A DNA stretch of 64,000 bases from Collinsella aerofaciens. GTDB lineage: Bacteria > Actinomycetota > Coriobacteriia > Coriobacteriales > Coriobacteriaceae. The notes below the pieces were generated by a model that saw nothing but the letters and a program-made list of their open reading frames with translations, ran no database searches and was not told the origin of the DNA. Made by a program: the position numbers and the translations under genes. The stretch spans positions 992,001 through 1,056,000 of the forward strand of contig NZ_OY725712.1 in NCBI RefSeq assembly GCF_963360655.1. Direction: 5' to 3'. This document shows, one piece after another, positions 26,641-37,087 of this stretch; the first letter of the stretch is position 1, and each line of letters begins with the position of its first letter.

Positions 26641-27054
26641 CAAATCCCCGCCTGCGCCCAAAAGTTTGCGCATGACCTGTTCGGGGTTAACTGAGCCGTC
26701 GCGCGGGGCCAGGGCGGTGATCTTCTTCTGCATCTTGTACTCGTGCAGCTCGTCCTCGAGCTGGCGCACGCGGGCACGGAGTTTTTCGTTCTCGCGCTCG
26801 CGCTCCTCGGCACGCTCCTTCATATCGAGGATGCGCACCACGCCGGCAAGGTTGATGCCCTCGTCGGTCAGCTGGTTGATGAGCTCCAAGCGCTCGATAT
26901 CGGCACGCGAATACAGGCGCGTGTTGCCGCCCGAGCGCTGGGGGTTCACCAGGCCCTTGGACTCGTAGACGCGCAGAGTCTGCGGATGCATGCCGGTCAG
27001 CTCGGCCGCCACGCTGATCATGTACAGCGGTTTGTTCCTATTGTCCTCGGCCAT
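26638..27054 (-). CDS. hspR: Heat-shock repressor HspR (MerR family)
   Basis: A 138-residue MerR-type regulator. Residues ~10-80 hold the winged helix (PLYMISVAAELTGMHPQTLR, then GLVNPQRSGGNTRLYSRADI), and ~85-115 form a charged coiled coil (ERERENEKLRARVRQLEDEL). HspR represses dnaK and clpB operons in Actinomycetota, with DnaK acting as co-repressor. It is the last gene of dnaK-grpE-dnaJ-hspR, the classical order. Its stop codon coincides with the first arm of a family D element. Confidence 0.94.
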   Translation of the reverse strand: MAEDNRNKPLYMISVAAELTGMHPQTLRVYESKGLVNPQRSGGNTRLYSRADIERLELINQLTDEGINLAGVVRILDMKERAEERERENEKLRARVRQLEDELHEYKMQKKITALAPRDGSVNPEQVMRKLLGAGGDL

Positions 27055-27126
27055 GCTACCTGACCCCTTTCCGTCTCGTTATCGTCCATCATAAGCCCGC
27101 GGGCGTGGTCGTGCGCCGCGACCGCC

Positions 27127-28092
27127 CTAGTACGTCGCCTTGTAACGATTGACCTTCTCGCGATAGTCGCGCGTGTCGGCCTCGCGCAGCTTGGTCATGG
27201 CATCGCGCTCGTCATCAGACAGGTTCGTGGGAACCTGCACCTTGATCTCGACGAGCAGCGCGCCCGTACGGCCACGGTGCTTAACGTCGGGCGCGCCCAT
27301 CTCCTTAAAGCGGAACTTCTTGCCCGTCTGGGTACCCGCGGGCACCTTCAGACGAACCGTCGCACCGCCGGGCGTCGGCACGTCCACCGTGCAGCCGAGC
27401 GCCGCCTCATAGACCGAGACCGGTACCTCCATGGTCACGTCGGCACCTTTACGCTTAAACAGCGGGTGCTCCTCCACGTGCGTGGTCACGACCAGGTCGC
27501 CGCGCTCGCCGCCGGCAACTCCATACTCGCCGCGACGCTTGTAGCGCAGTTTGCCGCCGTCGACCGCACCCGCGGGCACCGAGACCGTAATGGTCTGTTG
27601 CTCGCCTGTCGAGGGAATGCGGTAGGTGACCTTGTGCGTCACGCCGCGAAACGCGTCCTCGGCCGTCACATCGACGGTCAGCGACAGGTCGCCGCCCTTG
27701 CGAGCGCGGCTGCGACCCGCACCCGCACCGGCAGCGCCCGCAGCCCCGGCGAAGCCCGAGCCCCAATCGCTGCCCCAGGCGCCGTTGCCGCTAAAGATGC
27801 TGTCGAAGATATCGCCCCAGCCGCTGGCGCCCGCGCCGGCACCGTAGCCGCCGCCATACGCGCCGCCCGCGCCCGGCATGCCGCCAAACATGAGCATCTG
27901 GTCGTACTCTTTGCGTTTCTTCTCGTCCGAAAGCGTCTCGTAGGCCTCGCTGATCTCCTTAAACTTGGCCTCGTCGCCGCCGGCATCGGGGTGATATTTT
28001 TGCGCGAGCTTGCGAAACGCGCTCTTGATCTCTTTGTCGGAGGCGCTCTTGGATACGCCCAGGATGTCATAGAAGGTTTTGCCTGCAGCCAT
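27127..28092 (-). CDS. dnaJ: DnaJ-type co-chaperone (CbpA-like, no zinc finger)
   Basis: A 321-residue J-protein. J-domain at residues 5-70 with the HPD motif ([20 protein letters not shown]), then a Gly/Ala-rich linker (~80-130) and C-terminal substrate domains ([22 protein letters not shown]-type [20 protein letters not shown]). The CxxCxGxG zinc repeats of full DnaJ are absent, so it is type II (CbpA/DnaJ2-like), as in DnaJ1 of some Actinomycetota HspR operons. It stimulates DnaK ATPase and loads substrates. A terminator-like hairpin separates it from grpE. Confidence 0.95.
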   Translation of the reverse strand: MAAGKTFYDILGVSKSASDKEIKSAFRKLAQKYHPDAGGDEAKFKEISEAYETLSDEKKRKEYDQMLMFGGMPGAGGAYGGGYGAGAGASGWGDIFDSIFSGNGAWGSDWGSGFAGAAGAAGAGAGRSRARKGGDLSLTVDVTAEDAFRGVTHKVTYRIPSTGEQQTITVSVPAGAVDGGKLRYKRRGEYGVAGGERGDLVVTTHVEEHPLFKRKGADVTMEVPVSVYEAALGCTVDVPTPGGATVRLKVPAGTQTGKKFRFKEMGAPDVKHRGRTGALLVEIKVQVPTNLSDDERDAMTKLREADTRDYREKVNRYKATY

Positions 28093-28162
28093 CGTAGCTC
28101 CTCTCCTGTTACATCCGCCGTCCCTGCGGACGGCGGCTCATGCTGTCACATGGCACTTGGCC

Positions 28163-28197
28163 AGAAAGGGCCCCGGGTTTTGCCCCGGGGCCCTTCT
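28163..28197 (-). terminator. Strong hairpin between grpE and dnaJ inside the heat-shock operon
   Basis: AGAAAGGGCCCCGGG pairs with CCCCGGGGCCCTTCT. On the transcript it follows grpE by a few bases and is trailed by a short U-rich run (TTTCT). It could give partial termination, or mark a processing site that sets the dnaJ-hspR to dnaK-grpE ratio. Confidence 0.65.
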
Positions 28198-28200
28198 CAA

Positions 28201-29043
28201 TTACTCCTCGGTGCTCTCGGCCGTATCGGCCGTAGCATCCTCGGGCGCCGCTTCGGGCTCCGGTGCGGGGCGCTTCTCGCCACCGTAGGTCACCGTCACC
28301 ATCGCGGAACGCAGAATGCGATCCGCCATGCGGTAGCCCTTCTGGTACACGTCGTTGACGGTCTCGTCGTACTGCGATGCGTCCTCGACGCGACCCACAG
28401 CCTGGTGCTCGAGCGGATCGAACGCCTCACCCTTGGGATCGATGGGCTCAACGCCCTCGTGCGCAAACACATCGAGCAGCTTGGCATGTACCGCGTCAAC
28501 GCCATCGACGAACTGCTTAAAGTCGTCGGAAAGCTCTTGGCTGCGGGCATGGTCGATCGCGCGCTCGATATCGTCGATCACCGGCAACAGCGCGGTGACG
28601 AGCTTCTCGGTCGCGCGCTCGCGCTCGGCGATGCGCTCGTTGGCGGTGCGGCGACGGAAGTTCTCCCAGTCGGCCTGCAGACGAGCGGTGCGCTCGGTAG
28701 CGTCCTTCGCCTTGTCCTCGGCGGCCTTCTGAGCCTCTGCCGCAGCATCGAGCTCATTGCGCACGTCGGCAAGCTCCTTTTGGGCCTGCTCGAACTTGAG
28801 CTTAAAGTCGTTGTCGGCGGCTTCCTCACCGGCGCGGATAGCGGCTTCCACCATCTCGTCCTCGGTCATCGTCGCCTCCTTGTTGGAATCCTCTACCTGG
28901 TTCTCGGCAGCCTCGGCGGCCGGGGCCTCATTGACCTCGGTATCGTCTGCGGCCTCTACGGGAATCTTCACGTCCTTCTCCTCAGAGTCAACGGGGGCGG
29001 CGCCGGCGGCAGCCGCCTCCGTGCGAGCTTTACGGGCGGACAT
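28201..29043 (-). CDS. grpE: Nucleotide exchange factor GrpE
   Basis: A 280-residue protein, long for GrpE because of a ~90-residue acidic/Ala-rich N-terminal extension (EEKDVKIPVEAADDTEVNEA). The long coiled coil (residues ~90-150) includes RLQADWENFRRRTANERIAE, and the β-wing domain has LLDVFAHEGVEPIDPKGEAF and VYQKGYRMADRILRSAMVTV. It releases ADP from DnaK. Two bases separate it from dnaK, so the genes are translationally close. Confidence 0.95.
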   Translation of the reverse strand: MSARKARTEAAAAGAAPVDSEEKDVKIPVEAADDTEVNEAPAAEAAENQVEDSNKEATMTEDEMVEAAIRAGEEAADNDFKLKFEQAQKELADVRNELDAAAEAQKAAEDKAKDATERTARLQADWENFRRRTANERIAERERATEKLVTALLPVIDDIERAIDHARSQELSDDFKQFVDGVDAVHAKLLDVFAHEGVEPIDPKGEAFDPLEHQAVGRVEDASQYDETVNDVYQKGYRMADRILRSAMVTVTYGGEKRPAPEPEAAPEDATADTAESTEE

Positions 29044-29045
29044 GA

Positions 29046-30938
<1,893 letters not shown>

Positions 30939-31047
30939 TAGAAATTCCCTCTCTCTTGTGCGTTCGCGCCGCCTCGACGGTCTTTCGCGCGGCGCTTCGG
31001 CTTGTCTTTCAGGATGTAGTGTATCCCCTTATGGGCCGGAATATACA

Positions 31048-31074
31048 AAATCTAAGTCAATTCATATAAGATTT
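31048..31074 (-). promoter_or_regulatory. Candidate HspR operator upstream of dnaK
   Basis: AAATCTAAGTC, five variable bases, ATATAAGATTT; 23 of 27 positions match the clpB copy at 21765-21791. The region 30939-31447 otherwise contains promoter DNA for the divergent dnaK and ferredoxin genes and one family F palindrome. Confidence 0.6.
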
Positions 31075-31177
31075 CTTATCTCTGAGAGTTTAGGTTCTTA
31101 AATGCGCAGGTAGATGCGCTGATTGAGTTCTCGGCAAATCTATCGAGATCTATGTAGAGTTGACTGAGGTGTGAGCC

Positions 31178-31224
31178 TGAAACTGTGTCCCGTTTTGGAC
31201 GTGGATTACGGGATGCGGTTTCCG
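31178..31224. repeat. Palindromic repeat, family F copy
   Basis: TGAAACTGTGTCCCG ... CGGGATGCGGTTTCCG with centre TTTTGGACGTGGATTA. The stem and CCCG/CGGG core match the three-unit array at 47326-47497 and the copy at 6226-6271. Confidence 0.7.
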
Positions 31225-31447
31225 CAAGCACGCTCAATCGCCCTATATTACGAGTCAGCTTAAGCTAACATTTACGCAGCTCACCGGCCCCACCTGCGCG
31301 TTTTTTAGTAAACCTTGGCATACTCGGCGAACGGTATGAAGATGCCGGCCAGAGGGTATTGCAAACGGTCGCTCCCGTGGTATGTTTTTGCCCGAATCAA
31401 ACCGGCGCGCATCGTCTGTAGCGTCGGTCAACAGAGAGGAAACTACC

Positions 31448-31633
31448 ATGGCTCATCCCGTAATTGATGCCGACGAGTGCATCGCTTGTGGCGTTTGCGT
31501 CGACACCTGCCCCGCTGGCGTTCTGGAGCTCCAGGACGTCGCCACCGTCGCTGACGAGGACTCCTGCGTCGCCTGTGGCGCTTGCCAGGACGCTTGCCCC
31601 GCTGGCGCGATCACCGAGATCGTCGAGGAGTAA
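31448..31633 (+). CDS. 2[4Fe-4S] ferredoxin
   Basis: A 61-residue clostridial-type ferredoxin from ATG 31448 (AGAGGAA upstream). Two complete cluster motifs: Cys11, 14, 17, 21 (ECIACGVCVDTCPAG) and Cys40, 43, 46, 50 (SCVACGACQDACPAG). It carries low-potential electrons in the cytoplasm, for instance between pyruvate:ferredoxin oxidoreductase and hydrogenase or flavin enzymes. Monocistronic: own promoter region and terminator. Confidence 0.97.
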   Translation: MAHPVIDADECIACGVCVDTCPAGVLELQDVATVADEDSCVACGACQDACPAGAITEIVEE

Positions 31634-31674
31634 CAACTTCCCACTTGCACACTCAAAAGTACACCGTGCACAAA

Positions 31675-31710
31675 AAGGAGGCCTCCGCATCGCCGCGGAG
31701 GCCTCCTTTT
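31675..31710 (+). terminator. Terminator downstream of ferredoxin
   Basis: AAGGAGGCCTCCGC pairs with GCGGAGGCCTCCTT around a 6-nt loop, followed by TTTT. Confidence 0.92.
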
Positions 31711-31773
31711 GCTTATATGGGCAGCTAATTTGGAGCGGGACCCTTGGCAGTTGCGGTGGAATAGTTCCTGTTT

Positions 31774-33072
31774 GGGGGTGCGGACGATTTCTTGGACCGC
31801 GCCTAGGCGTATCCAAGCTTCCTGCGGTACTCCATCGGGCTCAGCCACCCGAGGGACTTCTTGATCCGCTCCTCACGATAGTACACGAGGTAGGCCTCGA
31901 GCCTTCCCATGAACTCCTCGGCCGTCACGCCCTCCCAGTCCCTGTAGTGGAAGAACTCGTTCTTGAGGCGCCCGAAGAAGCCCTCGCAGGCCGAGTTGTC
32001 CGGGCTGCAGCCCTTCGCGGACATGCTCCTGACCAGGCCGTTCTCCTCGCAGATCCCGATCCACTCCGGCCAGCGGTAGTGGCCGCCCCGGTCCGAGTGG
32101 ATCGTCGTGCGCACCCCCGCCGGCCTCGCCGCGCAGGCCTTGAGCAGGCTCGAGTTCGCGAGGCGCTTGTCGGGGTGCAGCCCGATCGACCAGGCGACGG
32201 GCATCCCGTCGAAGCAGTCGACGATCGGGCTCAGGTAGACCTTCTCGCCGCCCGGGAGCCTGAACTCGGTGATGTCGGTGAGCCACAGCCGGTTGGGCTC
32301 GTCGGCGCGGAACCTCCTGTTCACGAGGTTCTCCGGCGCCTTGGAGACCTCGCCGGCGTAGGAGCTGTAGCCCCGGGCGCGCCTCTTGTTGTAGACGACC
32401 TCGAGGCCCTCCTCGCGCATCACGCGGGCCACGCGCTTCTCGCTGGCCCGGACGCCCTCGCGGCGCAGGCGCGCCCAGACGGTGCGGTACCCCCAGCACC
32501 CCGAGCCCTCGCGGAAGATGCGCACCACGCGGTCGCGTATGTCGGCGTCGCGGTCGCGCGGCGCGGCGACGCGGGGCCTCCAGTACTCATAGGAGCTCTT
32601 CGATATCCTCAAGAAACCTGTGATCGAGCGGAGGGGCAGGGCGGTCGCCCGCCTCAATCTCTCGCCGAGCTCGCACTTGCTCCTGTTCGAGATCGAAGCC
32701 GGGTCCCACCCTTCCGCTTTTAGGTCGGCCAACACCGCCCTGAGCAGCAGGTTCTCTATCTGGTCCTCGTTGAGCCCGGCGAGCGGGCCGGTCGCCGGCG
32801 GGGCGTAGGTCGACTTGTCGGGGCCCAAGCTGGCCTCCTTCCGTGGCGGTTTCCTCGCCCCGATTCTACAGCGCGCCCCGGTGTAGCTGTGCGGGAGGTG
32901 CCCCGTCGCCCACTTCTTGGCCGCGCCCACCGAGACCCCCGCGAACTTCGCGGCGGCGGTCGGCCCCATGCCGTCCTCCGTCGCCAGGAGGAAGAGCTCG
33001 ACCTTCTCCCTGCTGTACATGCGAACCTCCAGTCCGGACCGCCCCGCGGTCCAACTTTCTGTCCGCACCCCC
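31774..33072 (-). mobile_element. IS3-family insertion sequence with 28-bp terminal inverted repeats
   Basis: The left end GGGGGTGCGGAC-6-TTGGACCGCG (31774-31801) and the right end in inverted orientation (33045-33072) agree at the outer 12 and inner 10 positions and differ only in the six central bases. TTT flanks both ends (31771-31773 and 33073-33075), consistent with a 3-bp target duplication. Total length 1,299 bp. Confidence 0.92.
31803..33020 (-). CDS. IS3-family DDE transposase (single ORF)
   Basis: A 405-residue transposase from ATG 33020, seven bases after GGAGG. An N-terminal helix-turn-helix (~residues 1-45, TAAAKFAGVSVGAAKKWATG) is joined without frameshift to the HTH_21 region (SGCWGYRTVWARLRREGVRA) and rve integrase core. 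Catalytic triad Asp249 (LWLTDITEF), Asp310 (IHSDRGGHY) and Glu346 (SACEGFFGRLKNE), with the typical 35-residue spacing. Most IS3 elements use a programmed frameshift between orfA and orfB; the fused arrangement resembles the IS150-like/ISL-type subgroups. All catalytic residues are intact. Confidence 0.94.
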   Translation of the reverse strand: MYSREKVELFLLATEDGMGPTAAAKFAGVSVGAAKKWATGHLPHSYTGARCRIGARKPPRKEASLGPDKSTYAPPATGPLAGLNEDQIENLLLRAVLADLKAEGWDPASISNRSKCELGERLRRATALPLRSITGFLRISKSSYEYWRPRVAAPRDRDADIRDRVVRIFREGSGCWGYRTVWARLRREGVRASEKRVARVMREEGLEVVYNKRRARGYSSYAGEVSKAPENLVNRRFRADEPNRLWLTDITEFRLPGGEKVYLSPIVDCFDGMPVAWSIGLHPDKRLANSSLLKACAARPAGVRTTIHSDRGGHYRWPEWIGICEENGLVRSMSAKGCSPDNSACEGFFGRLKNEFFHYRDWEGVTAEEFMGRLEAYLVYYREERIKKSLGWLSPMEYRRKLGYA

Positions 33073-33134
33073 TTTTATGTCTTGGATGCCGATTTTAGGA
33101 ACTATTTCACCGCAACTTATAGATGCGGCGTCGA

Positions 33135-33680
33135 CTAGGACAAATCGTCTTCGTAGGGCATCAGGTCTGCTAGGTAGCCTTTTTCCTTGAGCATCGCCTC
33201 GATCTCGTCGAGGGTCTGTTCGTCCTCCGCCGCAATGCGATGGAAGTGATAGCCACTCGTCACCGTAAGCAGCGGAAAGCTCTTGCCGCTCTCGATATCG
33301 CGCAGATAGCGCTCGACATCGCGGCGGTTGCGGATGTCCAGGTCGGCCGTGATCTTGCCGTACACACGATGGTTGACGATCACGTTGAGCACGGCGCCAC
33401 CCGCATCGACGATACTCGTAAGCTCGTCGCCCGCCTGCTCCACGCCGTGGCGAACCTTGACCAAGCGCGTGGGCACGGCGGGGCTGCTGGGAGCCTCCTG
33501 CAGCACATAACCACGATTGGTCGCCACGATATCGTGCCCATCGGCACGCAGCAGGGCAATATCCTGCACCACAACCTGGCGGCTCACACCCACCTCGCGG
33601 GCAAGTGCGCTGCCCGAAACGGGCTCCTTGGCTTCTTCGAGCACGCCCATGATGGCACGGCGACGCTCGCGGGCGTTCAT
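33135..33680 (-). CDS. niaR: Transcriptional repressor of NAD biosynthesis (NiaR/YrxA type)
   Basis: A 181-residue regulator with an N-terminal winged helix (RRAIMGVLEEAKEPVSGSAL, REVGVSRQVVVQDIALLRAD) and a C-terminal 3H domain whose His motifs are VRHGVEQ, VNHRVYGKI and YHFHRI. NiaR binds nicotinic acid and represses NAD synthesis or niacin salvage genes. Its ATG overlaps the nadC stop by one base, making it the last gene of nadA-nadB-nadC-niaR. The palindrome at 37044-37087 is the probable binding site. Confidence 0.92.
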   Translation of the reverse strand: MNARERRRAIMGVLEEAKEPVSGSALAREVGVSRQVVVQDIALLRADGHDIVATNRGYVLQEAPSSPAVPTRLVKVRHGVEQAGDELTSIVDAGGAVLNVIVNHRVYGKITADLDIRNRRDVERYLRDIESGKSFPLLTVTSGYHFHRIAAEDEQTLDEIEAMLKEKGYLADLMPYEDDLS

Positions 33681-34540
33681 TATTTACCGTCCAGCAGACG
33701 CAGGTGCTTGAGCGAGAGGTCGAGAATCGGCGCAGAGTGCGTCAGCGCCCCCGAGCTAATAAAGTCAACACCCAGGTCGGCAAGCGCGCGGATATTGCTG
33801 GCGTCCACGTTGCCCGAGCACTCGGTCTTGGCACGGCCGGCGATAAGCTCGATGGCGGCGGCCATGTCGTCGTGGGTCATGTTGTCGAACATGATGATGT
33901 CGGCGCCGGCCTCCACGGCCTCGCGCACCATGTCCAGATTCTCGCACTCAATCTCGACCGTCGTGGTAAACGACGCATGGGTGCGCGCCATCTCGATCGC
34001 GCGCGTCACGCCACCGGCGGCATCGATGTGGTTGTCCTTGAGCATGACGGCCGTCGACAGGTTGTAACGGTGGTTGCTGCCGCCGCCAATCTCAACCGCC
34101 GCCTTCTCAAACACGCGCATGCCCGGCGTGGTCTTGCGCGTGTCGACGAGCACGGTCTTGGTTCCCTCGAGCGCCGCGGCCATGCTGTGTGTATAGGTAG
34201 CGATGCCGCTCATGCGCTGCAGGTAGTTGAGCGCCACGCGCTCACCCGAAAGCAGCACGCGCGCATCGCCGCGCACCTGACCCACATGGTCGCCGGCGTG
34301 CACCTCGTCGCCATCGGCAACGTCGAGCAGCACCGAGCTCTGCGAATCCAGCAGCTCAAAGGTGCGGGCGAACACATCCAGGCCGGCGATGATGCCATCG
34401 GCTTTGGCGATAAGCTCCACCGTGGCGGGACGCGCCGTGGGGCACACGCTCGCCGTGCTCACGTCCTCAAACGTAATGTCCTCGCGCAGAGCCTGCAGAA
34501 TCAGATCATCGACGACGAGCTTCATGGTAATGGGATTCAT
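33680..34540 (-). CDS. nadC: Nicotinate-nucleotide pyrophosphorylase (quinolinate phosphoribosyltransferase)
   Basis: A 286-residue enzyme; ATG 34540 is preceded by GGAGGAG. Family motifs: ALREDITFEDVSTASVCP, RVALNYLQRMSGIATYTHSM, VDTRKTTPGMRVFEKAAVEI with the following GGGSNHRYNL, and ADIIMFDNMTHDDM. It converts quinolinate and PRPP to nicotinate mononucleotide. It lies three bases after nadB in the operon, and residues for PRPP and quinolinate binding appear intact. Confidence 0.96.
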   Translation of the reverse strand: MNPITMKLVVDDLILQALREDITFEDVSTASVCPTARPATVELIAKADGIIAGLDVFARTFELLDSQSSVLLDVADGDEVHAGDHVGQVRGDARVLLSGERVALNYLQRMSGIATYTHSMAAALEGTKTVLVDTRKTTPGMRVFEKAAVEIGGGSNHRYNLSTAVMLKDNHIDAAGGVTRAIEMARTHASFTTTVEIECENLDMVREAVEAGADIIMFDNMTHDDMAAAIELIAGRAKTECSGNVDASNIRALADLGVDFISSGALTHSAPILDLSLKHLRLLDGK

Positions 34541-34543
34541 GGT

Positions 34544-35920
34544 CTACTCCTCCACGGCCTGCGTGCCGGCGGCACGGGCCAAATCATCGATTGCCAGGGT
34601 GTCGGCGCCCAGGGCGCGATGACGGCCATCGAGCGCGGGATCGCCCGCCTGCTCCACGGCCAGCGACTCGCCGGTACGCATGTACCACGCGGCGCGACGA
34701 CCCCAGACCAGCGCCTCGAGCAGGCTGTTTGATGCAAGGCGGTTCTTGCCGTGAACGCCGTTGCAAGCCGTCTCGCCCGCGGCGTAGAGCTCGGGCATCG
34801 AGGTGCGGCCGTCCTTGTCGACCCACACGCCGCCCATAAAGTAGTGCTGCGTCGGCGTAACGGGAATGGGCTCGTCCAAGATGTCGCGGCCGTCCTCCAG
34901 GCAGCGCGCGCGAATGTTGGCAAAGTGCCCGGTCACCACGTCGTGCTCGACGGGGGCAAAGCTCAGCCACTCGTGCTCGGTACCGTCCTGCTTCATCTGC
35001 TCGCGAATAGCGGCGGCGACCACATCGCGCGGCTGAAGCTCGTCGGTAAAGCGCTCACCGGCGGCGTTGAGCAAAATCGCGCCCTCGCCGCGGCAGCTCT
35101 CGCTGATCAGGAAGGTGCGGCCCGGCTGCGGCGAGAACAGTCCCGTGGGGTGAATCTGCACGTAGTCCAGGTGCTCCATCTTAATGCCATGCTCCTGAGC
35201 GATGTAGCAGGCATCACCCGTGAGCTGCGGGTAGTTGGTCGAGTGGTCATATACGCCGCCGATGCCGCCCGTTGCCCACAGCGTGTGGCAGGCATGGATC
35301 TTAAACGGCTCGCCGGCATGCACACCCTCGGCGGCATTTGCCAGCTCGTCGGCGGGACGAACCGAGTTGTCCTCGTCCACGGGAACGGCGACGACGCCGG
35401 TACACACCGTGGCGCCGCTACGCTCGCCCGTCAGGATGTCGGTCATGGCCACATGCTCAAGAATCTGCACGTTGTCCAGCTTGCGGACGGCCTGGAGCAG
35501 CTTGGTCGTGATCTCCTTGCCCGTAATGTCGGCATGGAAGGCAATGCGCGGGCGGCTGTGCGCGCCCTCGCGGGTAAAGTCGAGGCTGCCGTCGGCCTTG
35601 CGCTCAAAATCCACGCCCATCGCCAGCAGGTCGTTGATGACCGAGCGGCTCGAGCGAATCATGATGTCGACGCTCTCGCGGCGGTTCTCGTAGTGGCCGG
35701 CGTGCATGGTGTCCTCAAAGAAGGCATCGTAGTCCGAGCCCTCGGGCAGCACGCAGATGCCGCCCTGCGCGAGCATCGAATCGCACTCGTCGACCGCGCC
35801 CTTGGAGAGCATAATCACGCGCGTGCTCGTCGGCAGATTGAGGGCCGCATACAGGCCCGCCACGCCGCAGCCGGCAATGACGACGTCGCACTCCATGTCG
35901 GGGTATTGTTTGGTTTCCAC
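34544..35920 (-). CDS. nadB: L-aspartate oxidase
   Basis: A 458-residue flavoenzyme starting at GTG 35920 behind GAGAGGA; a much longer open frame upstream overlaps nadA and is not coding. FAD site DVVIAGCGVAGLYAALNLPT, active-site region TGGIGGVYDHSTNYPQLTGD and QIHPTGLF, and HYFMGGVWVDKDGRTSMPEL. It oxidises aspartate to iminoaspartate for NadA, using fumarate or another anaerobic acceptor here. It is shorter than E. coli NadB (~540 residues), lacking most of the C-terminal helical domain, as in many anaerobes. Confidence 0.94.
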   Translation of the reverse strand: METKQYPDMECDVVIAGCGVAGLYAALNLPTSTRVIMLSKGAVDECDSMLAQGGICVLPEGSDYDAFFEDTMHAGHYENRRESVDIMIRSSRSVINDLLAMGVDFERKADGSLDFTREGAHSRPRIAFHADITGKEITTKLLQAVRKLDNVQILEHVAMTDILTGERSGATVCTGVVAVPVDEDNSVRPADELANAAEGVHAGEPFKIHACHTLWATGGIGGVYDHSTNYPQLTGDACYIAQEHGIKMEHLDYVQIHPTGLFSPQPGRTFLISESCRGEGAILLNAAGERFTDELQPRDVVAAAIREQMKQDGTEHEWLSFAPVEHDVVTGHFANIRARCLEDGRDILDEPIPVTPTQHYFMGGVWVDKDGRTSMPELYAAGETACNGVHGKNRLASNSLLEALVWGRRAAWYMRTGESLAVEQAGDPALDGRHRALGADTLAIDDLARAAGTQAVEE

Positions 35921-35976
35921 AGGAATCCTCTCCCTTGTAATGTGGCATAAGGGGCCGTCCCTCATGCCACATTGTT

Positions 35977-37002
35977 CTAGCGTGCTGCGTACTCGAGCAT
36001 ACGGTCGAGCGTGAGCTTGGCCTGGTCGGCAGCCTCGTCCGACACGCCAATCTGCACCTCGCCCTCGCCCGTCTCCAGGCAGCGCACGAGCTTTTCGAGC
36101 GTGATGAGGTCCATGTTGACGCAGGTGGGCTGCACCGCGGGGAAGTAGAACTTCTTGCCGGTGCCCTGGCAGCGGCGCTCGAGCTCGTAGAGCACGCCGC
36201 GGACCGTCACGATAATGAACTCGCTCGCGTCGGACTCCTCGGCATACTTGATAATGCCGGCGGTGGAGCCGATGTAGTCGGCCTCGGCTAGGACGTCGGC
36301 CTTGCACTCGGGATGCGCCAGCACGAGCGCGTCGGGGTGGGCCTCCGTCGCGTCGACGATCTGCTCGACGGTGATGATGTGATGGCGCGGGCAGTAGCCG
36401 TTGTTGAGGATGACGTGCTTTTGCGGCACCTGCTCGGCTACGAAGCGGCCCAGGTTTTGGTCGGGAATGAACAGGATATGCTGCTGCGGCAGCTCAGACA
36501 CGATCTTGACGGCGTTGGAGCTGGTGACGCACACGTCGCTCCAGCTCTTGATCTCGACCGTGGAGTTGACGTAGCAGACGACAGCCAGGTCGTCACCATA
36601 CTCGGCGCGGGCGGCGTCGACCGTCTCGCGCTTGACCATGTGAGCCATGGGACAGTCCGCGCCCGGCTCGGGCAGCAGCACGGTCTTAGTGGGGTTGAGC
36701 AGCTTAGCGCTCTCGCCCATAAACTCCACGCCGCACAGCACGATGGTCTGCTGCGGCAGGCTCTTGGCGAGCTTTGCCAGGTAGAAGCTGTCGCCGACGT
36801 AATCGGCAACGGCTTGGACCTCAGGCGCCACATAATAGTGCGCCAGGACCACCGCGTCACGTTGGGTTTTTAGTTGCTGAATGGCCTCGACGAGCTCTGC
36901 GGGCACCAGTGCCGCGCGCTCCGTTGCCGTCGTTGCCGATGCTAGGCCGGCCGCGATATCGCGTGCAAGCTCCGACGCATCCATGTTCGCGCTCTGTGCC
37001 AT
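35977..37002 (-). CDS. nadA: Quinolinate synthase
   Basis: A 341-residue enzyme from ATG 37002, six bases after GAGAGGGG. The three [4Fe-4S] ligands are Cys117 (GADCPMAHMV), Cys233 (AHPECKADV) and Cys294 (QPTCVNMDL); VVLAHYYVAPEVQAVADYVG opens the first domain. It condenses iminoaspartate with dihydroxyacetone phosphate to quinolinate. First gene of the NAD de novo operon, with the palindromic operator just upstream. Confidence 0.96.
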   Translation of the reverse strand: MAQSANMDASELARDIAAGLASATTATERAALVPAELVEAIQQLKTQRDAVVLAHYYVAPEVQAVADYVGDSFYLAKLAKSLPQQTIVLCGVEFMGESAKLLNPTKTVLLPEPGADCPMAHMVKRETVDAARAEYGDDLAVVCYVNSTVEIKSWSDVCVTSSNAVKIVSELPQQHILFIPDQNLGRFVAEQVPQKHVILNNGYCPRHHIITVEQIVDATEAHPDALVLAHPECKADVLAEADYIGSTAGIIKYAEESDASEFIIVTVRGVLYELERRCQGTGKKFYFPAVQPTCVNMDLITLEKLVRCLETGEGEVQIGVSDEAADQAKLTLDRMLEYAAR

Positions 37003-37043
37003 CAAGGCCCCTCTCTTTTGGCGAATCTTGGGGCTTTAGTATG

Positions 37044-37087
37044 ACACCTAGGTTTACAGCTGACAAGACAGCTGTAAACCTAGGTGT
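37044..37087 (-). promoter_or_regulatory. Perfect 19-bp-arm palindrome upstream of nadA, candidate NiaR operator
   Basis: ACACCTAGGTTTACAGCTG (37044-37062) and its exact reverse complement (37069-37087) flank ACAAGA. It begins 42 bp upstream of the nadA start. The inner TTTACAGCTG/CAGCTGTAAA arms and the ACAC ... GTGT ends fit a dimeric NiaR site; dual use as an RNA hairpin is possible. Confidence 0.75.

Larger units (their letters stand above)
31747..33120. repeat. Palindromic repeat, family A copy 2, split by an IS3-type element
   Basis: GCAGTTGCGGTGGAATAGTT plus CCT (31747-31769) pairs with AGG plus AACTATTTCACCGCAACTTA (33097-33119). Removing 31774-33072 and one TTT joins the arms with a ~27-bp centre and restores a normal family A palindrome, like 18628-18702 and 56870-56946. 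Confidence 0.85.

Noticed and set aside
35921-36307. Upstream extension of the nadB frame into nadA
   Set aside because: Overlaps nadA in another frame with a non-coding composition; GTG 35920 has a good ribosome site and starts at the usual family position.
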